Source of the DNA: Owenia fusiformis
Taxonomy: Eukaryota > Annelida > Polychaeta > Sabellida > Oweniidae
Reading direction: 5' to 3'
Assembly: GCA_903813345.2 (NCBI GenBank)
Contig: CAIIXF020000003.1
Location: 32,365,151-32,425,150, forward strand
Length of the DNA stretch: 60,000 nucleotides
Shown: positions 1-13,800 of the stretch, piece by piece
Layout of the letters: every line of letters starts with the position of its first letter
Position numbering within the stretch: the first letter of the stretch is position 1
The notes under the pieces: model-generated
Told to the model about the DNA's origin: nothing
The model's input: the letters and a program-made list of their open reading frames with translations, nothing else
Databases searched by the model: none
Position numbers and translations under genes: made by a program

Positions 1-1091
1 TTTTATGCTGTTTTAGAAGTGAAAGATGTTAAACTATGCATACCGTTTGTTTTACATCCAATAAAACGAATAGTTAAGATGAAACAGTCGTTTAAAGATA
101 CAATTTGAATTTACCGCAAGAAATTACAACCTAATATTGTCAATATGTCAATAATTCCTGATCGATGTCACATATAAAGATATATGTACCTAGATATGTT
201 TTATTTTTTCATATATGCGAAATAAGGCGGTCTCTAGTTATGTACATCCAATACAAAATGAATGTTTACTAGAGTGTCTATTCGGCGATCAGAATTTCGA
301 TGACGAGCAATGGCGATGTAATTTGCGAAAAAGCATCAGTGCACCTAGTTACAGGCCGGGTTTGGGCGCCATGCCTCGTCTTTACCATCACCCTTGAAAA
401 TAGCTCAGCTCACTAAGCATAGGGTGCTTTAGTTTATCCAGTTTCGTTTTCAATCCTTCTAGTGTTGAGAAAATAATTAATTTCATGATTAAATCAAGTG
501 AAGTTATACACATATAATCTTAACATTTGTTAATAAAATGGCGGAAAATTCAAATATTTATAAAAACACAACTTACTATTTTTTTAAATTTCAATTACTT
601 TTGAAAACTGTTCAACTGTTTTTTCATCATTATGTTTATCCAGAGTTTACATTTGTAATTTAGATATGTAGTTCCCCTGGTATTGATAGATGGCGTTGTC
701 GTATGGTATTTCTTATTTTACTAATTTTACTTTGCGCCGAAATAATCGGCCGCAAGAAAGATGGCGATCAAAATTGTATTGACTTTAATATGAAGAGTGT
801 CAAAGATGACACTGTAACTTTGTTATACGTTCGGATGCATTCAGATGCAATATCATCATGTCAAAGAAACTTTAATGACCCTCCACTGTATCCTGATATC
901 CCCATTGAATAGCGTGTTATACCTCAGTCACATTACCTCCACGGCAATCGAACGACGGCCGCAGCTTCCCAGAGAAATATGCAGCATAAGATCAGCAGTA
1001 CAATGTAGACTTTCCATATCGATTTTGTGAGGCTACGGCCGCCGTACGCCCGCCGTAGAGCAAATGCAGCTGAGGCCTTAATTTCTTAGTA

Positions 1092-1641
1092 AAATTATGT
1101 TAGTTAGTTAGTTAGTAAAATATTTATTAAAGTCTCACACTCTTAACAATATACATACTAAAATAGCAATAATTAACAGTCCCGCCGGCTTCGGCGTATG
1201 AGAGACTCAAGAAAGCAATGTAAAAATATATCAAAAATATGCTCAGATGTAAAAGTTTTAAATATCATATTCTCTTCTATTGCACATTATTTTATGTATA
1301 GTTTTTGCCAATGGTCTTTGTAAAATAGAATTGTTCATAATTGAGCAGTATTTAGCTAGACTAGATAATGTATTAAAGTCAGTTATTTCTTTTTTGCAAA
1401 GTTGAATAAAATCCCTTCGTGCACAAGTATGAAGATCACAGTCAATGAGGATATGCATTTCATCTTCGACCCCTTGTTGACACATGCATAATCTTTCTTG
1501 AAGGGGAATACCTTGAAACCTGCCTGTTTCAACCTTCAGCGGTAAAGTTCCTGAGCGTAATCTTGCTAAGTTGCTGCGCTCGTGTTTATGCATGGAAATA
1601 GTTACATAGTGTTCTGGGTGTGAAGCATGGATTTTATGAAG
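1092..1641 (-). mobile_element. 5'-truncated non-LTR retrotransposon (LINE), 3' end
   Basis: The minus strand encodes about 125 residues resembling the region after the reverse transcriptase domain in CR1/L2/RTE-like elements. It has a R-L-R-S-G-x-L-P-L-x-V-E-T-G-R-F block, then C-x-C and C-D-x-x-x-x-x-R motifs like the zf-RVT zinc knuckle (R-L-C-M-C-Q, D-E-M-H-I-L-I-D-C-D). After the stop comes a short 3' tail ending near 1092 in TTTAATAAATATTTT and a (TAAC)n microsatellite, typical of LINE 3' ends. The 5' side is cut by a MITE whose terminus supplies the first ten or so codons of the open frame. There is no reverse transcriptase core, so the copy is dead. The clade is uncertain. Confidence 0.7.
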
Positions 1642-1814
1642 CCGGTGTAAAAGGGTAGGAGGTCCTTTCAAATTATGGTCCTACTCTCCATTGATTTATA
1701 TGGTGACCTAAATACAACACTTTCCCTCATTATCTTATACGCAATCAGGGCCAGTAAGGGCCGTTAAGAAAGGGGACCATAATCCCTGAGGGACCATTAT
1801 TTCTTTCACACCGG
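1642..1814. mobile_element. MITE, CCGGTG family, copy 1
   Basis: About 173 bp bounded by CCGGTGTAAAAG on the left and CTTTCACACCGG on the right, an imperfect 12-bp terminal inverted repeat. The interior holds the words CAAATTATGGTCC, CATTGATTTATATGGTGACC and GGGGACCATAATCCC shared with the copies at 5885 and 26693. It abuts the LINE remnant directly. No target-site duplication is obvious. The superfamily is unknown. Confidence 0.75.
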
Positions 1815-2127
1815 TATACTCGTAGCTTATTACCATTTACAGGGTTACGGTTATCGTTCCACAATGCAGTATACCATGACTCGTGTTCTTTTGCAACGAG
1901 AATTTCTTTGAATTGTTTCAATTGTATTTTTATGTTTCTTGTTTCAACATGAAAAAGATGTTAGATTATGAGACGACGTGGTGTCAGATGCAAACGCTGA
2001 TTCGAAAGTGGTTTATCATGGTTTATCATTGCGATGCGTTAAATTCTCATAATTCTGAAGTTCTCATCATCAATAAAATTATTGAGTCATTTTAGAGAGG
2101 TTTAGCAAACTCGTTTATTATGATATA

Positions 2128-2565
2128 CAGCCCAATCTTGAATTTTGGCAACCGGAAATATTCTTCTGATTCTCAGGTTAAAGTCTGTTTATGTTTGGCC
2201 GTTTAAAAAATCATCAAAGTCATAAATTTTTGATTTATTGATTTAAAGGAACAAATTAACAGTTATCTAAAGCGATTTTTAGTCAAATTATATACTGCCA
2301 TTAAAGTAAGACTGTATGACATGTAATCACTTTTTAATCACCTTTTAATATGCATGTATATTTCTAATATGTATGTTTTACTACATAGATGTAACTGTAT
2401 AAATGCTGCACTACAATGTTGTATGTGCCACTCTTCTAAAAGTGTTTTAGCAAATAAATAAATAAAAAATAAAATAAACAATTAAAGATTCAAACACATA
2501 AAAACAGGCTTTAAATAACGGTATCAACGGAATACTTCCTGTTACCGAACTTATGTAGGGGAGTG
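2128..2565. mobile_element. MITE, ACTCCCCT family, copy with nested insertion
   Basis: The left end (TTTTGGCAACCGGA near 2140) and right end (TGTTACCGAACTTATG then GGGGAGTG ending 2565) are inverted versions of the termini of the cleaner copy at 4771-4970. The interior is longer than in that copy and contains, at about 2390-2480, a run ending in AAATAAATAAATAAAA that looks like the 3' tail of a retroposon inserted into the MITE. The boundaries are approximate. Confidence 0.5.
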
Positions 2566-4770
2566 TAACTTATGGAAATATATTAGAAACTTTTTCTTTG
2601 AAAAATATATTACTTTCTGCTATTATTTTGTATTTGGATTTTATAATCATAAGCTATAAAGTTGGCTTCTTAAAGTTCATCTTTTGGATTTTTGAAACTT
2701 TCGATTGTTGTTGTTTTGCAAGTGCTTCATAAAGCATGTGAACTTGAAGATCTAAAGCGTTTCTTTCAGTTACTCAAGAGGTAACAAATGTGATGATTTT
2801 GGAAGTAGAGATTATATGAGGTTTCATATCAGTAACACATTATGCCAGGGAGAAGTTGTGGGTTGCGAAGTACATTCAGTACAGACGCTATATTGTACCG
2901 CACAGACGTGGCTAGTTATCTGTTTTTTATCATCTCTAGTATACCATAATTAATATTTTGGCAGTTTAACTTTACCTGCTGTTTCCGAAGTTTTGATAGT
3001 AAATAAGACAAATTACCTGCGCGTTGCTTGCATAAATGAACTGATTCATAAAACAAAGTGCCCCTTTATTACTTAACAGTTGTGCGGAAATCCCTACCAA
3101 ACGAAGCTGAAGGTATTCTCTCAAAACGCATCACATGGTTCATTTATGTTGTCTCATTGGTCAATGGGAAGTCATGTGTCCTCTGATAGACATACGGGTA
3201 ATTGATTTGCAGGGTAGTGTACCCGGATGTATCAATATTTCAACATACTGCAGACACATGTTCAGTCGTTCACCTACCAAAACTATAAACAATTCCAATT
3301 ATGATACATTTACCTGTGCAAATTGATTACGGAAGTAAAACAGAGTTAGCAACGTCCGATGTTCATGGTATACATGCCAGATTCAGTGCCTAGGGGTTAT
3401 CAAAAACACTCCTAGTCTATAAATACGGTTCCCCTTCAGTCGTCACCTCATAATACAAGAAAGAAGAAAGCTAACCAGATGGAGAATGATTTGATTAACA
3501 TTTAAAACCAAATCCAAGAAAAGGTATGTAAAATCACTGGTTGGTTTAACATTTTATGTCTACGAACTTTTACTTTTCGTTTTGCTTTTTGCAATGGTGG
3601 ATGGACATATTTGTACTCATACTTTGTATTGAGACATTGCGTACTTTACGGAGTTATATACATTTTGTAAAAACGTATATTCTGGCCTGGGTCTGGTTCA
3701 TGTAAACTGGAGTAACTGTAGGTGTATGATATGTTTGAGGGCATGAGCTTGTAGGTGTGAGAAAAAGATAAGGATGTCCATGTAGCTGTCATAATTTAAC
3801 GCGATTAGACCAGGAAGGGCCAGGAAGCCTGATATTGAAGATGTAAGATAATTTCCTCAAGTTCTGCCAGGAAAAAACAGGAGAAGACTACATGAATTGA
3901 ATGTTCGGAAGATAGTTTGCATGTTCTTATCAGTTAACATTGGGTTAATTGGTGCGATTGTAATTAGAAATGAGAGGCACCACGAGAGCCCACTTTTAGA
4001 ACCGCTGATAAAACTGATATTAATCGACCAATATCTCAAATGATACAAAATGTAGGCGGCCACTTATTTTCATAAAAATACAACATTTTGTTTCTAAACT
4101 AAATCATATTTTGACATTGTTTGCATCGATATCAACTTGCCTTCTCGAATAGAATTTAAAATAACATCATTGCCCAAAGGATTATTTCCACTTATGAATT
4201 GGTTTACAATTTTCCTTAAATACGTTCATCCTGCTCGATCGCGTTAATAAGGGCCACTCAGAGGAAAACGTCGACGGGGACCATAATTGTACACGTTTCA
4301 CATATACGTTCTTGAAAATGTGGACTACTTAACCTCAAGTCCACCTGCGACTTCCCCCACTATAACGTACCTCAACGTGGATTGCTTCTGTCCCAGATGA
4401 ATATTTGGTTTTGAAAAGGATGAAGTATGTTTATTACAAATTTGCCAAAACATATTCACAATCCAAAAAATTATTGTATTAATTCCCTTAGGATGCTTGC
4501 TTTCTAGCCTTATTCATCTTTGCTATTAGCGAAAAACAATTATTAAATCACAAATTCATCCGGGACGGTTGTAATCCATTAGCAACAGCTTTCTGACACT
4601 CATCACATCTCTATGTTTTTAAAGTAGCAATAATTCTGGAAAGGATCGAACTGATAGAAGCAATGATCGACATACAAATATTTTGTAAAAATTGTTGCTG
4701 TGACTAAAACGAAAAATACTCTGGAGAGATTGAAAAATAAGTCTATTTCACAGTCTCAGTAGTATGTTTA

Positions 4771-4970
4771 CTCCCCTCGGAGTTTGGCAACTGGAGGTTC
4801 CCTGTTTATGTTTGGCGATTAAAATAATAATCATCTTAATCATAAATTTCTGAAATATTATAATTAAGATTAAGAAAAAATTAAAATTAATTAAGAAAAA
4901 ATTAAGATTCAAATTGGCAAGCTTTGATATGATATCCAATATCCGGTTGCCAAACTTATGGAGGGGAGTG
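4771..4970. mobile_element. MITE, ACTCCCCT family, intact copy
   Basis: A 200-bp element starting CTCCCCTCGGAGTTTGGCAA and ending TTGCCAAACTTATGGAGGGG plus AGTG, so the ends pair as terminal inverted repeats of about 28 bp. It is flanked by TA on both sides, as expected for Tc1/mariner-type insertion. The interior is AT-rich with no coding capacity. Other copies or single ends lie at 2128-2565, 23850-23901, 30643-30670 and 38391-38596. Confidence 0.7.
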
Positions 4971-5884
4971 TATAATGTATATACAAACATACTATACTTG
5001 CATAACTAGCATATATAGCATACAAAACTTATGATTCTGGTGGCTGAGGTTTGGAGTAAATGAGCCACTGAAAGTCAGGCAAAGTGCAAAAATGAAATAT
5101 CTCCATCCATGTTTAAGTCAATTAGAGCAACACCTACGTTTCCTCTGGACTTATCCCAGACTTCCTATGCAAGTGTTTTACATATCAAACCCCCAGATCT
5201 CTGTATGATCGATGTCTAAGTCATTGACTTTTCAAGTGGATATCCACACATACAATTTCATAAATCTCATTAATTGCATCTGAATGCGCCAAAGTAAAGT
5301 ACACATGGCAGGCCAACAATCCTGACAAATAAAGATCGAAAATTAGCGTGGGGCTTTATTCCAGTTATCGTACTTGAGTAAAAGTAAAGTAAATATATAA
5401 AGATGGATTAACAATATTCACTTTAAATATATTAGAGCAAAATGTTGCAAATGATACAATATCACAAAATCATTGAGGGTCAAAGAATATAAGAGGTGCT
5501 AGCACGTTCCCTTCTCGCCCCTTATGCCAGCCGAGCGTTTTTCGAGGTTTGGTTTTCACGAATGAAGTATTGCATTAGTGAGGTCAGTGACATTGTGTCG
5601 TATTTTTAACGTCGTATACATGTAATAAAATTTACAAAACATTTTCTTACATTCACACAAATCATTCATTTCAATTTTATAATTCTGTCTATATATACAC
5701 AAGGGGTCAGGCACCTATGTAGCCAATACTACCCTTAGACTGCCGAACAATAACTGATGATGAGATATATGTTTGCAGTATTTAGTTTGGATCTAGGTAT
5801 ATTTTTAATATCTAATACAGAAAGTAAATCGATGGGTCGTTCACCGTCAACAGCTTGTAGGGCAATAACTGGCAGTGACTGGTA

Positions 5885-6056
5885 CGGTGTAAAAGGGTAG
5901 GAAGTCCTATCAAATTATGGTCCTACTTTCCATTGATTTATATGGTGACCTAAATACAACTCTTCCCCTTATTATCGTATCCACAATCAGTGCCAGTAAG
6001 GGCCTTTAAGAAAGGGGACCATAATCCCAAGGGGACCGTAATTTCTTTCACACCGG
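5885..6056. mobile_element. MITE, CCGGTG family, copy 2
   Basis: Same orientation and nearly the same sequence as the 1642-1814 copy, with CGGTGTAAAAGGGTAGGA at the left and TTTCTTTCACACCGG at the right. It differs from copy 1 at scattered positions, consistent with an old dispersed family rather than a recent segmental duplication. Confidence 0.75.
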
Positions 6057-9000
6057 GAAGGAGTTAGGCCCAGTTCAATGATATAACGTCTTCGACTGCC
6101 AAGGTCTTCGAGCAACTGAAACCTTGTAAGTCAAGGTCAGGAGGAGTGAGTAGCTCCCATAATTCTTTCATATTCTATCGTATTCGGGGATTCCCCATTA
6201 CATCATCTCTTGCATCATCACCAATCAAATTGCAGGATTCGATCACGTGAACAAACCTTAGCACGTGCTCTCTCAGTGCTGCGCATGCGCAAAGTTAAAT
6301 TTGAAATCGTGGGAATGGCGTTAACATCAGTTCAACATCATCATTTCAAAGCTACGGTAATACTATTGAAGTTACTCGATCCATACTTGTAGAGAATACT
6401 CATAAAACTACAGCGAACATTTGGAGATCCATTTTAACGGCAAATTGAGGCCTGTTTATAAAATTTGTTTTCAAACGTGCTAATATGATAGGGCATCTTT
6501 GGGAAATCTCCCCCCCTGAGTCAAGGTGATGATATAATCGATCTTTGTTTTTTTCTCAAAACTGCCAGATGTGCCATCTATTTATATATGAGGGCTACCC
6601 AATCTATATTTGACGTGTAGTGGCGCATGCTTCTGAATAAGATTTTTTTAAATAACTAACCATCTGTCTCTGAAAAGAAAATATCAATATTTGATGAAGT
6701 ATCAACTATTTGAATTACGTAAAAGTCTTAATCAGAAAATATATAATATTTCATATATGATACAATAACATCGATCTTTAAACACTTTTGTATCCGACCA
6801 CCTCTCAATCTGAACAATTTTTATTAGTCTCACTTTTGTAATCTCCAGTCAGCGGCGTTCGGCGTATATAGTCAGGTTTTATTTTTTTGTGAATAAATTG
6901 ATAATCTAAATCGTATGAGCAAAACATGCTTTAAAATTATTTTGCTTTGAAGTTAACACAACTTTCAGAAAAGGTAAAAAAAATTATTAAATTTTCCTCA
7001 ATTGAAAGGGTTGCCCTTTTAACTAATCTTTTAACTATGAAGTCGTTTTTAAAATGACCTTTTACCATTTTGGAAATAATATATAGTAATCTCGACTAAA
7101 TATTTGGTCTGAATCACAGGGTCGGAATGTATTAGCCTATTTCAAAGGGGTAGCGGTTTTTGGCTCTTTCACCCGAAGATGGCCGAAAATGGCCGAAGAT
7201 ACTTCAACCCCCATCCTCGGAAGAATCGGAATTTCGCTCAGCCATCTCCGGTTATGTGGCATTGGTGCTTTCCCTTTTTCAAATTGGGTGTCGACTTTTG
7301 GCAATCAACCGAAGATGTCAAGAAAAGCCGGAGATTGCCGAAGATTGCCGAAGCTTTTCTTTGCAAACGAAGTTGGCCGAGGGTACCACGAATATGAAGA
7401 GGACGACACTAATTGGTCAAAATAGGGGCTCGGCATTCTCCGTAAGATTGAATCGGCAAAATTCGGTTGTATGGCTTACCTTCGGTTGTATGGCTTACCT
7501 TCGGCTGCATGGCCAACCTCGATTGATTGGAAAAGATGCTGTCCCTTTTCAAATTGTCCCTGGTTTTGCCAATCCTCCTTGATATTCAACAATTGATTGG
7601 CTGCCGTTATGTGACGTACATAACATATCTATCGCCTCGCCTTCTGGCCGGGAGCTTTTTCTTCTATTTGAAGCTCACAAAATCGAAGGAATATATGGTA
7701 AGCTTATATTGGGTCACACAGCTTGCAAAGTTTAATGATTAAGGCTGTTGACTGAATCAATTTTTCAAGGCACGAACTCTCACCACTCAGTGAGGTAAAT
7801 GTTGCCATGACGACTTATAACCTTAGCAACCTGTTACTTTGTAAAACTTGCACATGCAATTTACCAGAAGGGTTCAAATGGCACGTTTTTACTTTTTTGC
7901 TAAATTTGAAACTTGGTCGGCTTTCAATAAAAGAACATTTTACGTCATCATAGTACATGCAAAAGTTTCATTTGGTATACTCTTAAAAGAAAACAAATGC
8001 TGGAAAATGTAAAATGCTCGCAATTGTCAGCTTTCAGTCAGTCAACTAATCAAGTACTGTAACGGTCAATCAGTCACCAAACGACTGGAAAATACCAAAA
8101 CCGTAATATTACACAAGCCTAAATAAAGAAAGGTATCTTGATGTCATGTTGAAGGACCTAGATGTGATGTTCTGCTCTAGACAATATTATATCTACGTGG
8201 TCTAGATACAGTATTAGTTCATGTTTTTTACCTTTGAAGTTTTGAATAGATTAATACCATACAGGGCGTAATATGGTTTGAGCATCTCTGGTCCAAGGAT
8301 GTTTCACTTCTTTCTGAATTGAGTAATAAATGAAGTCTCTTGAATGAAGGATGACTTTGAGTTCCAGTCTCAAGCCTCCTTGATATCAACCAACGCGAAA
8401 ATGTTCGGGATCGAGGAAATGGTGGTGCGCGACTAAAGATTTCACGTTCGCGATGTGAGAATCGTGGTTAGAGTGCATGGAACGTAGTTCGCGAGGTCAT
8501 AACTGATGTTCCCGTTGGTGGAAGTCTAGGAGGCCCGAGTCTAATGCTCTATAATTAGCACATATTACTCTTTACATAACAATCATAGGCATGACGGGAT
8601 AGCGCTTCCCCTTCTGCTATGACTGGACGATAATCTGCGCATGAGCTTGCTTTCTGTCAGGCTTTTGAAATAATATTGAGATTGATTTAACTTTGATTAC
8701 ACTAATTAAGGAATATGTTTTCATTGTAAAGAAACATATGTTTCTGGATAAGTTCTTTCCGTACGATAATAGCTGAACACGTTTTCGGCCACGTTTATTA
8801 AAGATAAGATTAAATCGTGTTAAGTAAGAATAGTTAAAGAGTAACAAAATAGTACTATAATTTCATTTTTACGCCATTTTATATTTCACGCCATACATCG
8901 ATCCTACGAACGCTGATGTCTTCCTATGCAAGGTGAGCCGAGAAAAGTGCGACTTGTTAATAAACCTCTGTAAGTGGAACACACATGGTCCTTACACGTC

Positions 9001-10834
9001 TAGAGTGTCTCAATGAATTAACCCTCGCCTTGAATTTTCATGATGCCATCGCGAAAATACGTCTCGAGAAAATGCATTTTCCCTAAATGTCGTTTTCGTC
9101 TTAACATGAACAGTTTGGAGCATTTTGGGGCCACCCTGTAGCTTCAGTGTTTATTGAAATGATAGTGCGTTGGCGGACAATCCTATTATTCTAAAATAGT
9201 TTGAACAGATTGATTTTTACTTACAAATACAATGTGAACACGCTATTGTTGACATACTGTTTATGCTCCTACAAAAATATCCTTTTGGTGGTCCGTACTA
9301 ATTGGAATAACGAGTCACTTAAAATAGATTAACACGCGGATGTATTTTTCACCAAAAGCTTCAGTTGAGTTATTTGTGAAAAGTGCCCACCAGGAATAGT
9401 CTAAAAAATTAATTTAGGTTATTATACTTGTTGTAGACTCTCGGGAAGACCTAACGTATTGAACTATGTTGGGAATTATTTTAATTTTGCTTAGATTCTT
9501 TTAGTCACAGTCTGACATTTTCAACCCTCATAGTACCTTCTAAATTCAAACAGAATTTATTTCTCAAACAACAAAACTTCGATATCGTCTGTCTCTTCTT
9601 TCAAATCACAAAATAATTTCTAATCAAAGATGTTTCAGATTTTTGAATTATTAGGCATTGAATATTTTGTGATCAAACTATTTTCCTTTGACCTGTCACT
9701 ACCTAGTTCCGGTGCGCATTAATAAATATGCGGTTTGTGGTAATATTGTAGCACTGTATCATTGTGTTTTATGTGGATTGAATCTATTCATATTCAATAT
9801 AATTATTCATATGCAAATATCAATGACTATCAACAAGTTTAAAGTCATGACGACTTTCAATACTTTCAATGTGGGATTATTTGCTCAACGTGGGTTATGT
9901 TAAAATCATATTGGCCCACGCTATATAAAAATGCGCCCTGTCAAAATGGAACCTAAAAAAGGTATTTGTAGGCAATGACATCCAGGGTTCCAAAATCCAA
10001 ATCGCAACTGATAACCTGACTGTTAAGTTTCCGCGTGCTTTATTACATCATTGATGAATTCAACATATTCCTTTAAATGTCGTCTACACAATTTGTTGAC
10101 TTAGGCGAAACAGATTGCTTGACAATGACATGTTGTTTTTAATCGTCTATTTTGAAGGAAACGCGCAACATTCTAGCTTCATTTAAAAATGCATCAAACA
10201 TGGATTAATACGATTATAAAATATAACAAAATGTAATAGCATCCTCGATATTTGTAAAAATACAAGTATAAATCAAGTGCAACATTTGTACGAGTATGCA
10301 GTTAAAATAGCGTAGGCTCAAAAGCAAATACATATTTTTCTATATGTGATTTAACAAAATTCAATATGTCATACTTTAACATTGATTTATATTTTGTAAT
10401 TTAATAGATTGATTTCATCATCGACAGCAAGCAGACGTTGGTGTTACTCATCTCGCCATTCTGTCCAATGAAATAGTCTAATAAATTGCCAATAAAATAG
10501 ACTATCTGCTACGTTAATTTCAGATAAAACCTAGAGCTCGGGAAGCTAGCGTCAGATACAACAAGAGCCGATACTACAGCACTACAGTTACTGCTCAAGT
10601 CAAGGGTCTCACACAAACGGGAGATAAGGCGGCGAGTGGTGCGAAACTTCACTTCTAACAACTACTCGCATAAACATCCGTCGGTAGTATTTAGGGCGAA
10701 GGACGATACAAACACACGTACAAACTAAAAACAGAAGCGTTTGATATGAATATCTGAAGCATATGTTCACCGGACTGCAGTCATTTTAAGGTTAGTTTGA
10801 ACATATCTGAATTACCCTAACAGTAACTAAAAAT

Positions 10835-13800
10835 ATGAAACAAGACATTGATATAACCGAACAGTTTGCGAATCTGTCCGTTCGTAAAAGTGAAGAAACC
10901 GTACACGTCTTGGAGAAAAAGACATACGAAGATTTTGAAAGGATACAAAATAGACTATTGGGACTACCAAAGGATATGGAGCGCAGTGCTTCGTTCACCT
11001 ACAAAAAAGGATCGCGTAAAGGAGGACGTTATGCCGCTTCAAGAGCAAGACGATCAGATCGACGTCATACTGTTATTGTTGGGGAAGAGGCAAAACAAAT
11101 CCAACAGAATTATGACTATGACACAAACACTCTTACAATTCCATCTGGATCATTACACACCAATGCATATTCCGAATCAGAACTTACCCTATATAGGGTG
11201 CGAAGTTTCAAAAAGACATCACGGGGTATAAAAAACAGAGGAGACAGTTTCAAAGTGAAGTCGACCAGTAATATAAGCGTGGCATCTTTAGATTCCGGCC
11301 ACCATGAAGATATTTCACGCAAAAACAGCAGTAATTCCGACGGTTTAGACTTGGAGAACGATTTAGACAGTCCATATAAGGTGCTATTATTGGGAACACA
11401 AGAAACAGGCAAATCAGCACTTGCTCAACAATTCATGACGTCAGAGTACATGGGGGACTGTGATTCCTTACTAGGTAAGTCCCATTATCTTAATTATATG
11501 TCATTTTATGAGGTGACAAAATGAATATCCAATATCCCTAGCTCAACATATGATTCATATGTCAATTATTTTTATGATAAATAGTATCCATTCATCAAGA
11601 AATATAATCCTGTGGATGCGTTGTTTGGATTTCAAATTAAATATACCCAAACTCTGACATTATAGACAATAGTGTGTGATGGGAATAAATAGGATATCTA
11701 CCATGATGATAAACCATGACATCTCATTTCTTTCCAACCTTGTTTCTAGTAAAACAGAAAAGATGCTATGAGTATCAAAATGGTCTTCGCCCTGGCTCTA
11801 TGACGTATAGAAAGACACAATTATCTTGACAACAAAATTAATGTTACAGACGCTCTACCGAATAAACTCATCTTGTTTCACAGGGATTCAGTTGCTCCAA
11901 ATTCTTGTTTGTAGATCTTAGAAGTCAAAGTTGAAGCCGTTTCATTCACTTCAGTTGTTTCAAGACTTGTTTTCTATGTAGTGTTTGCAAGACCTATACT
12001 AGCCTACGGATATCAACCGTTCAATCGCATCATATGACAAAATTAGATTGCAGAAGCATCATTTGTATAGAATTACGTAGGAACGCTAAATATGATGAAA
12101 CGCTGTCCTCCGAACAATTGAGGTGAAAGCAAGGCAAATGGTAATCGGGTAATTGGTTTTGCATTACCTATGTATAAATACACGAGGTATCAATTCGACA
12201 TAAGGTAACATCACTCAGGAATTCGCTTATCTCATCCATTCATGAAGAATTCGTTTATCCCATGCATTCAGAAGTAATTCTGAACCAGGAAACTGTACTA
12301 TGAGTGAACATTTCTTTTGGGCATGGGTGAGAAATGCCGCTGAAGTGCATGATGACGTATTTTAGGATGACCCTAGTTCGATTCTGTCTTTTTACTACTA
12401 TAGTTTTGCCTGATTCAATATATACGATCATCTGCCTTGTCATCAAAATGGTTCTAATTTACCTTCCCGTCTCGATTTCACAACCGACTCGTCGTCTCAT
12501 GTGAATTCAAAGATATCGATATCAAAGTCACTTTTCATTATTCTTTGTAAAGACACCACGCAATACGAAAGGTTCACGTTCAAAACCTCAACATTTTTAA
12601 TTATCCACATACATATGAAGAAGAATGTCATATGCCTCATACTACACATCAGCCAGATTCACGTTTTTATATCAAATGTGTGATAGTGGATGCACATGGA
12701 TGGTCGATTCGATTACCATGCTGTATCTACCAGATGTTTTTTTCGATTAGGTATTGACGTAGATATAAATTAAGGACTCCTTTATATTCCATTTCAAGTC
12801 ATCCGTCAAAGAAATATGTTGGTTTGACGTAAGAAGTAAGAGACATTTATTTATAGATTGGTTACACTGAACAAAGATGATGTGAATTGATCGATATTCG
12901 GTTCGGACGTTTCAACCTAAAACTTTGAAAATGAAGTCAGTAATCCAATACAGGTGATATACCAGATTTAGCCTAAATTTACTTCGTCTTTTTTTATAAC
13001 CTAACTACACCCCTTGTAAAGGTACATCTTGATTCATCTTTTATTACTTGACTAGATAATGTTGGATGCGTTTAAAGTCAAATTATAGGGAACTTTAGTG
13101 ACGTTTAATAGCGGATGGCTGTGAATGCGAATGTACGTCACTGCTCCTTTTCTTCTTTTGAATTTACGAGTAAATTATGATTTTAATGTTAATTTTACAA
13201 TACATTTTTCAAGAGAAATCTAACTTAGTGACGTATCTGTTGTAGTTAATTGCAGGATTCAGCAGCCTGTGGGGTTGTAGATAGGGGGCATAAGTAGTGA
13301 CGTATCTGATGTGATAATTTGCAGGATTCAGCAGCCTGTGGGGTTGTAGGGTGGGGGCATAAGTAGTGACGTATCTGATGTGATAATTTGCAGGATTCAG
13401 CAGCCTGTGGGGTTGTAGGGTGGGGGGCATAAGTAGTGACGTATCTGATGTGATAATTTGCAGGATTCAGCAGCCTGTGGGGTTGTAGGGTGGGGGGCAT
13501 AAGTAGTGACGTATCTGATGTGATAATTTGCAGGATTCAGCAGCCTGTGGGGTTGTAGGGTGGGGGGCATAAGTAGTGACGTATCTGATGGGATAATTTT
13601 GCTGGATTCAGCACCCTGTGAGGCTAGAGGGTGAGGGCATGAGTGATGCGTTGACACGGTGGCGAACTTACCTAACCTGACTTTATGATTAATGATAACG
13701 GCAAATTCAATTTTATCAACTTCACGCACACAATGTTCGCATTAACAATGAATAATTTGTATCATCCAAATGTCAATCATCCAATTAAAATAGCTGTTTC

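Larger units (their letters stand above)
1..10834. other. Intergenic region, repeat-rich, no gene recognised
   Basis: No open reading frame here looks like a conserved protein, apart from a LINE remnant near 1.3-1.6 kb. The stretch contains the LINE fragment, two copies of a CCGGTG-ended MITE (1642-1814 and 5885-6056), two copies of an ACTCCCCT-ended MITE (2128-2565 and 4771-4970), and a slightly GC-richer patch at about 7160-7600. That patch is full of CTTCGG and GGCCGA words and is open in several frames at once, which suggests a repeat rather than a gene. About 10.4-10.8 kb should hold the promoter and 5' UTR of the RGK gene; I see a CCAAT word near 10468 but no clear TATA box. Confidence 0.6.

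Noticed and set aside
7160-7582. A 140-residue open frame with overlapping frames on the same strand
   Set aside because: Open in several frames because of repeated CTTCGG/GGCCGA words; there is no domain-like pattern and internal phrases repeat.
13209-13729. Three overlapping minus-strand frames with repeated peptide units
   Set aside because: They are translations of the 70-bp minisatellite.
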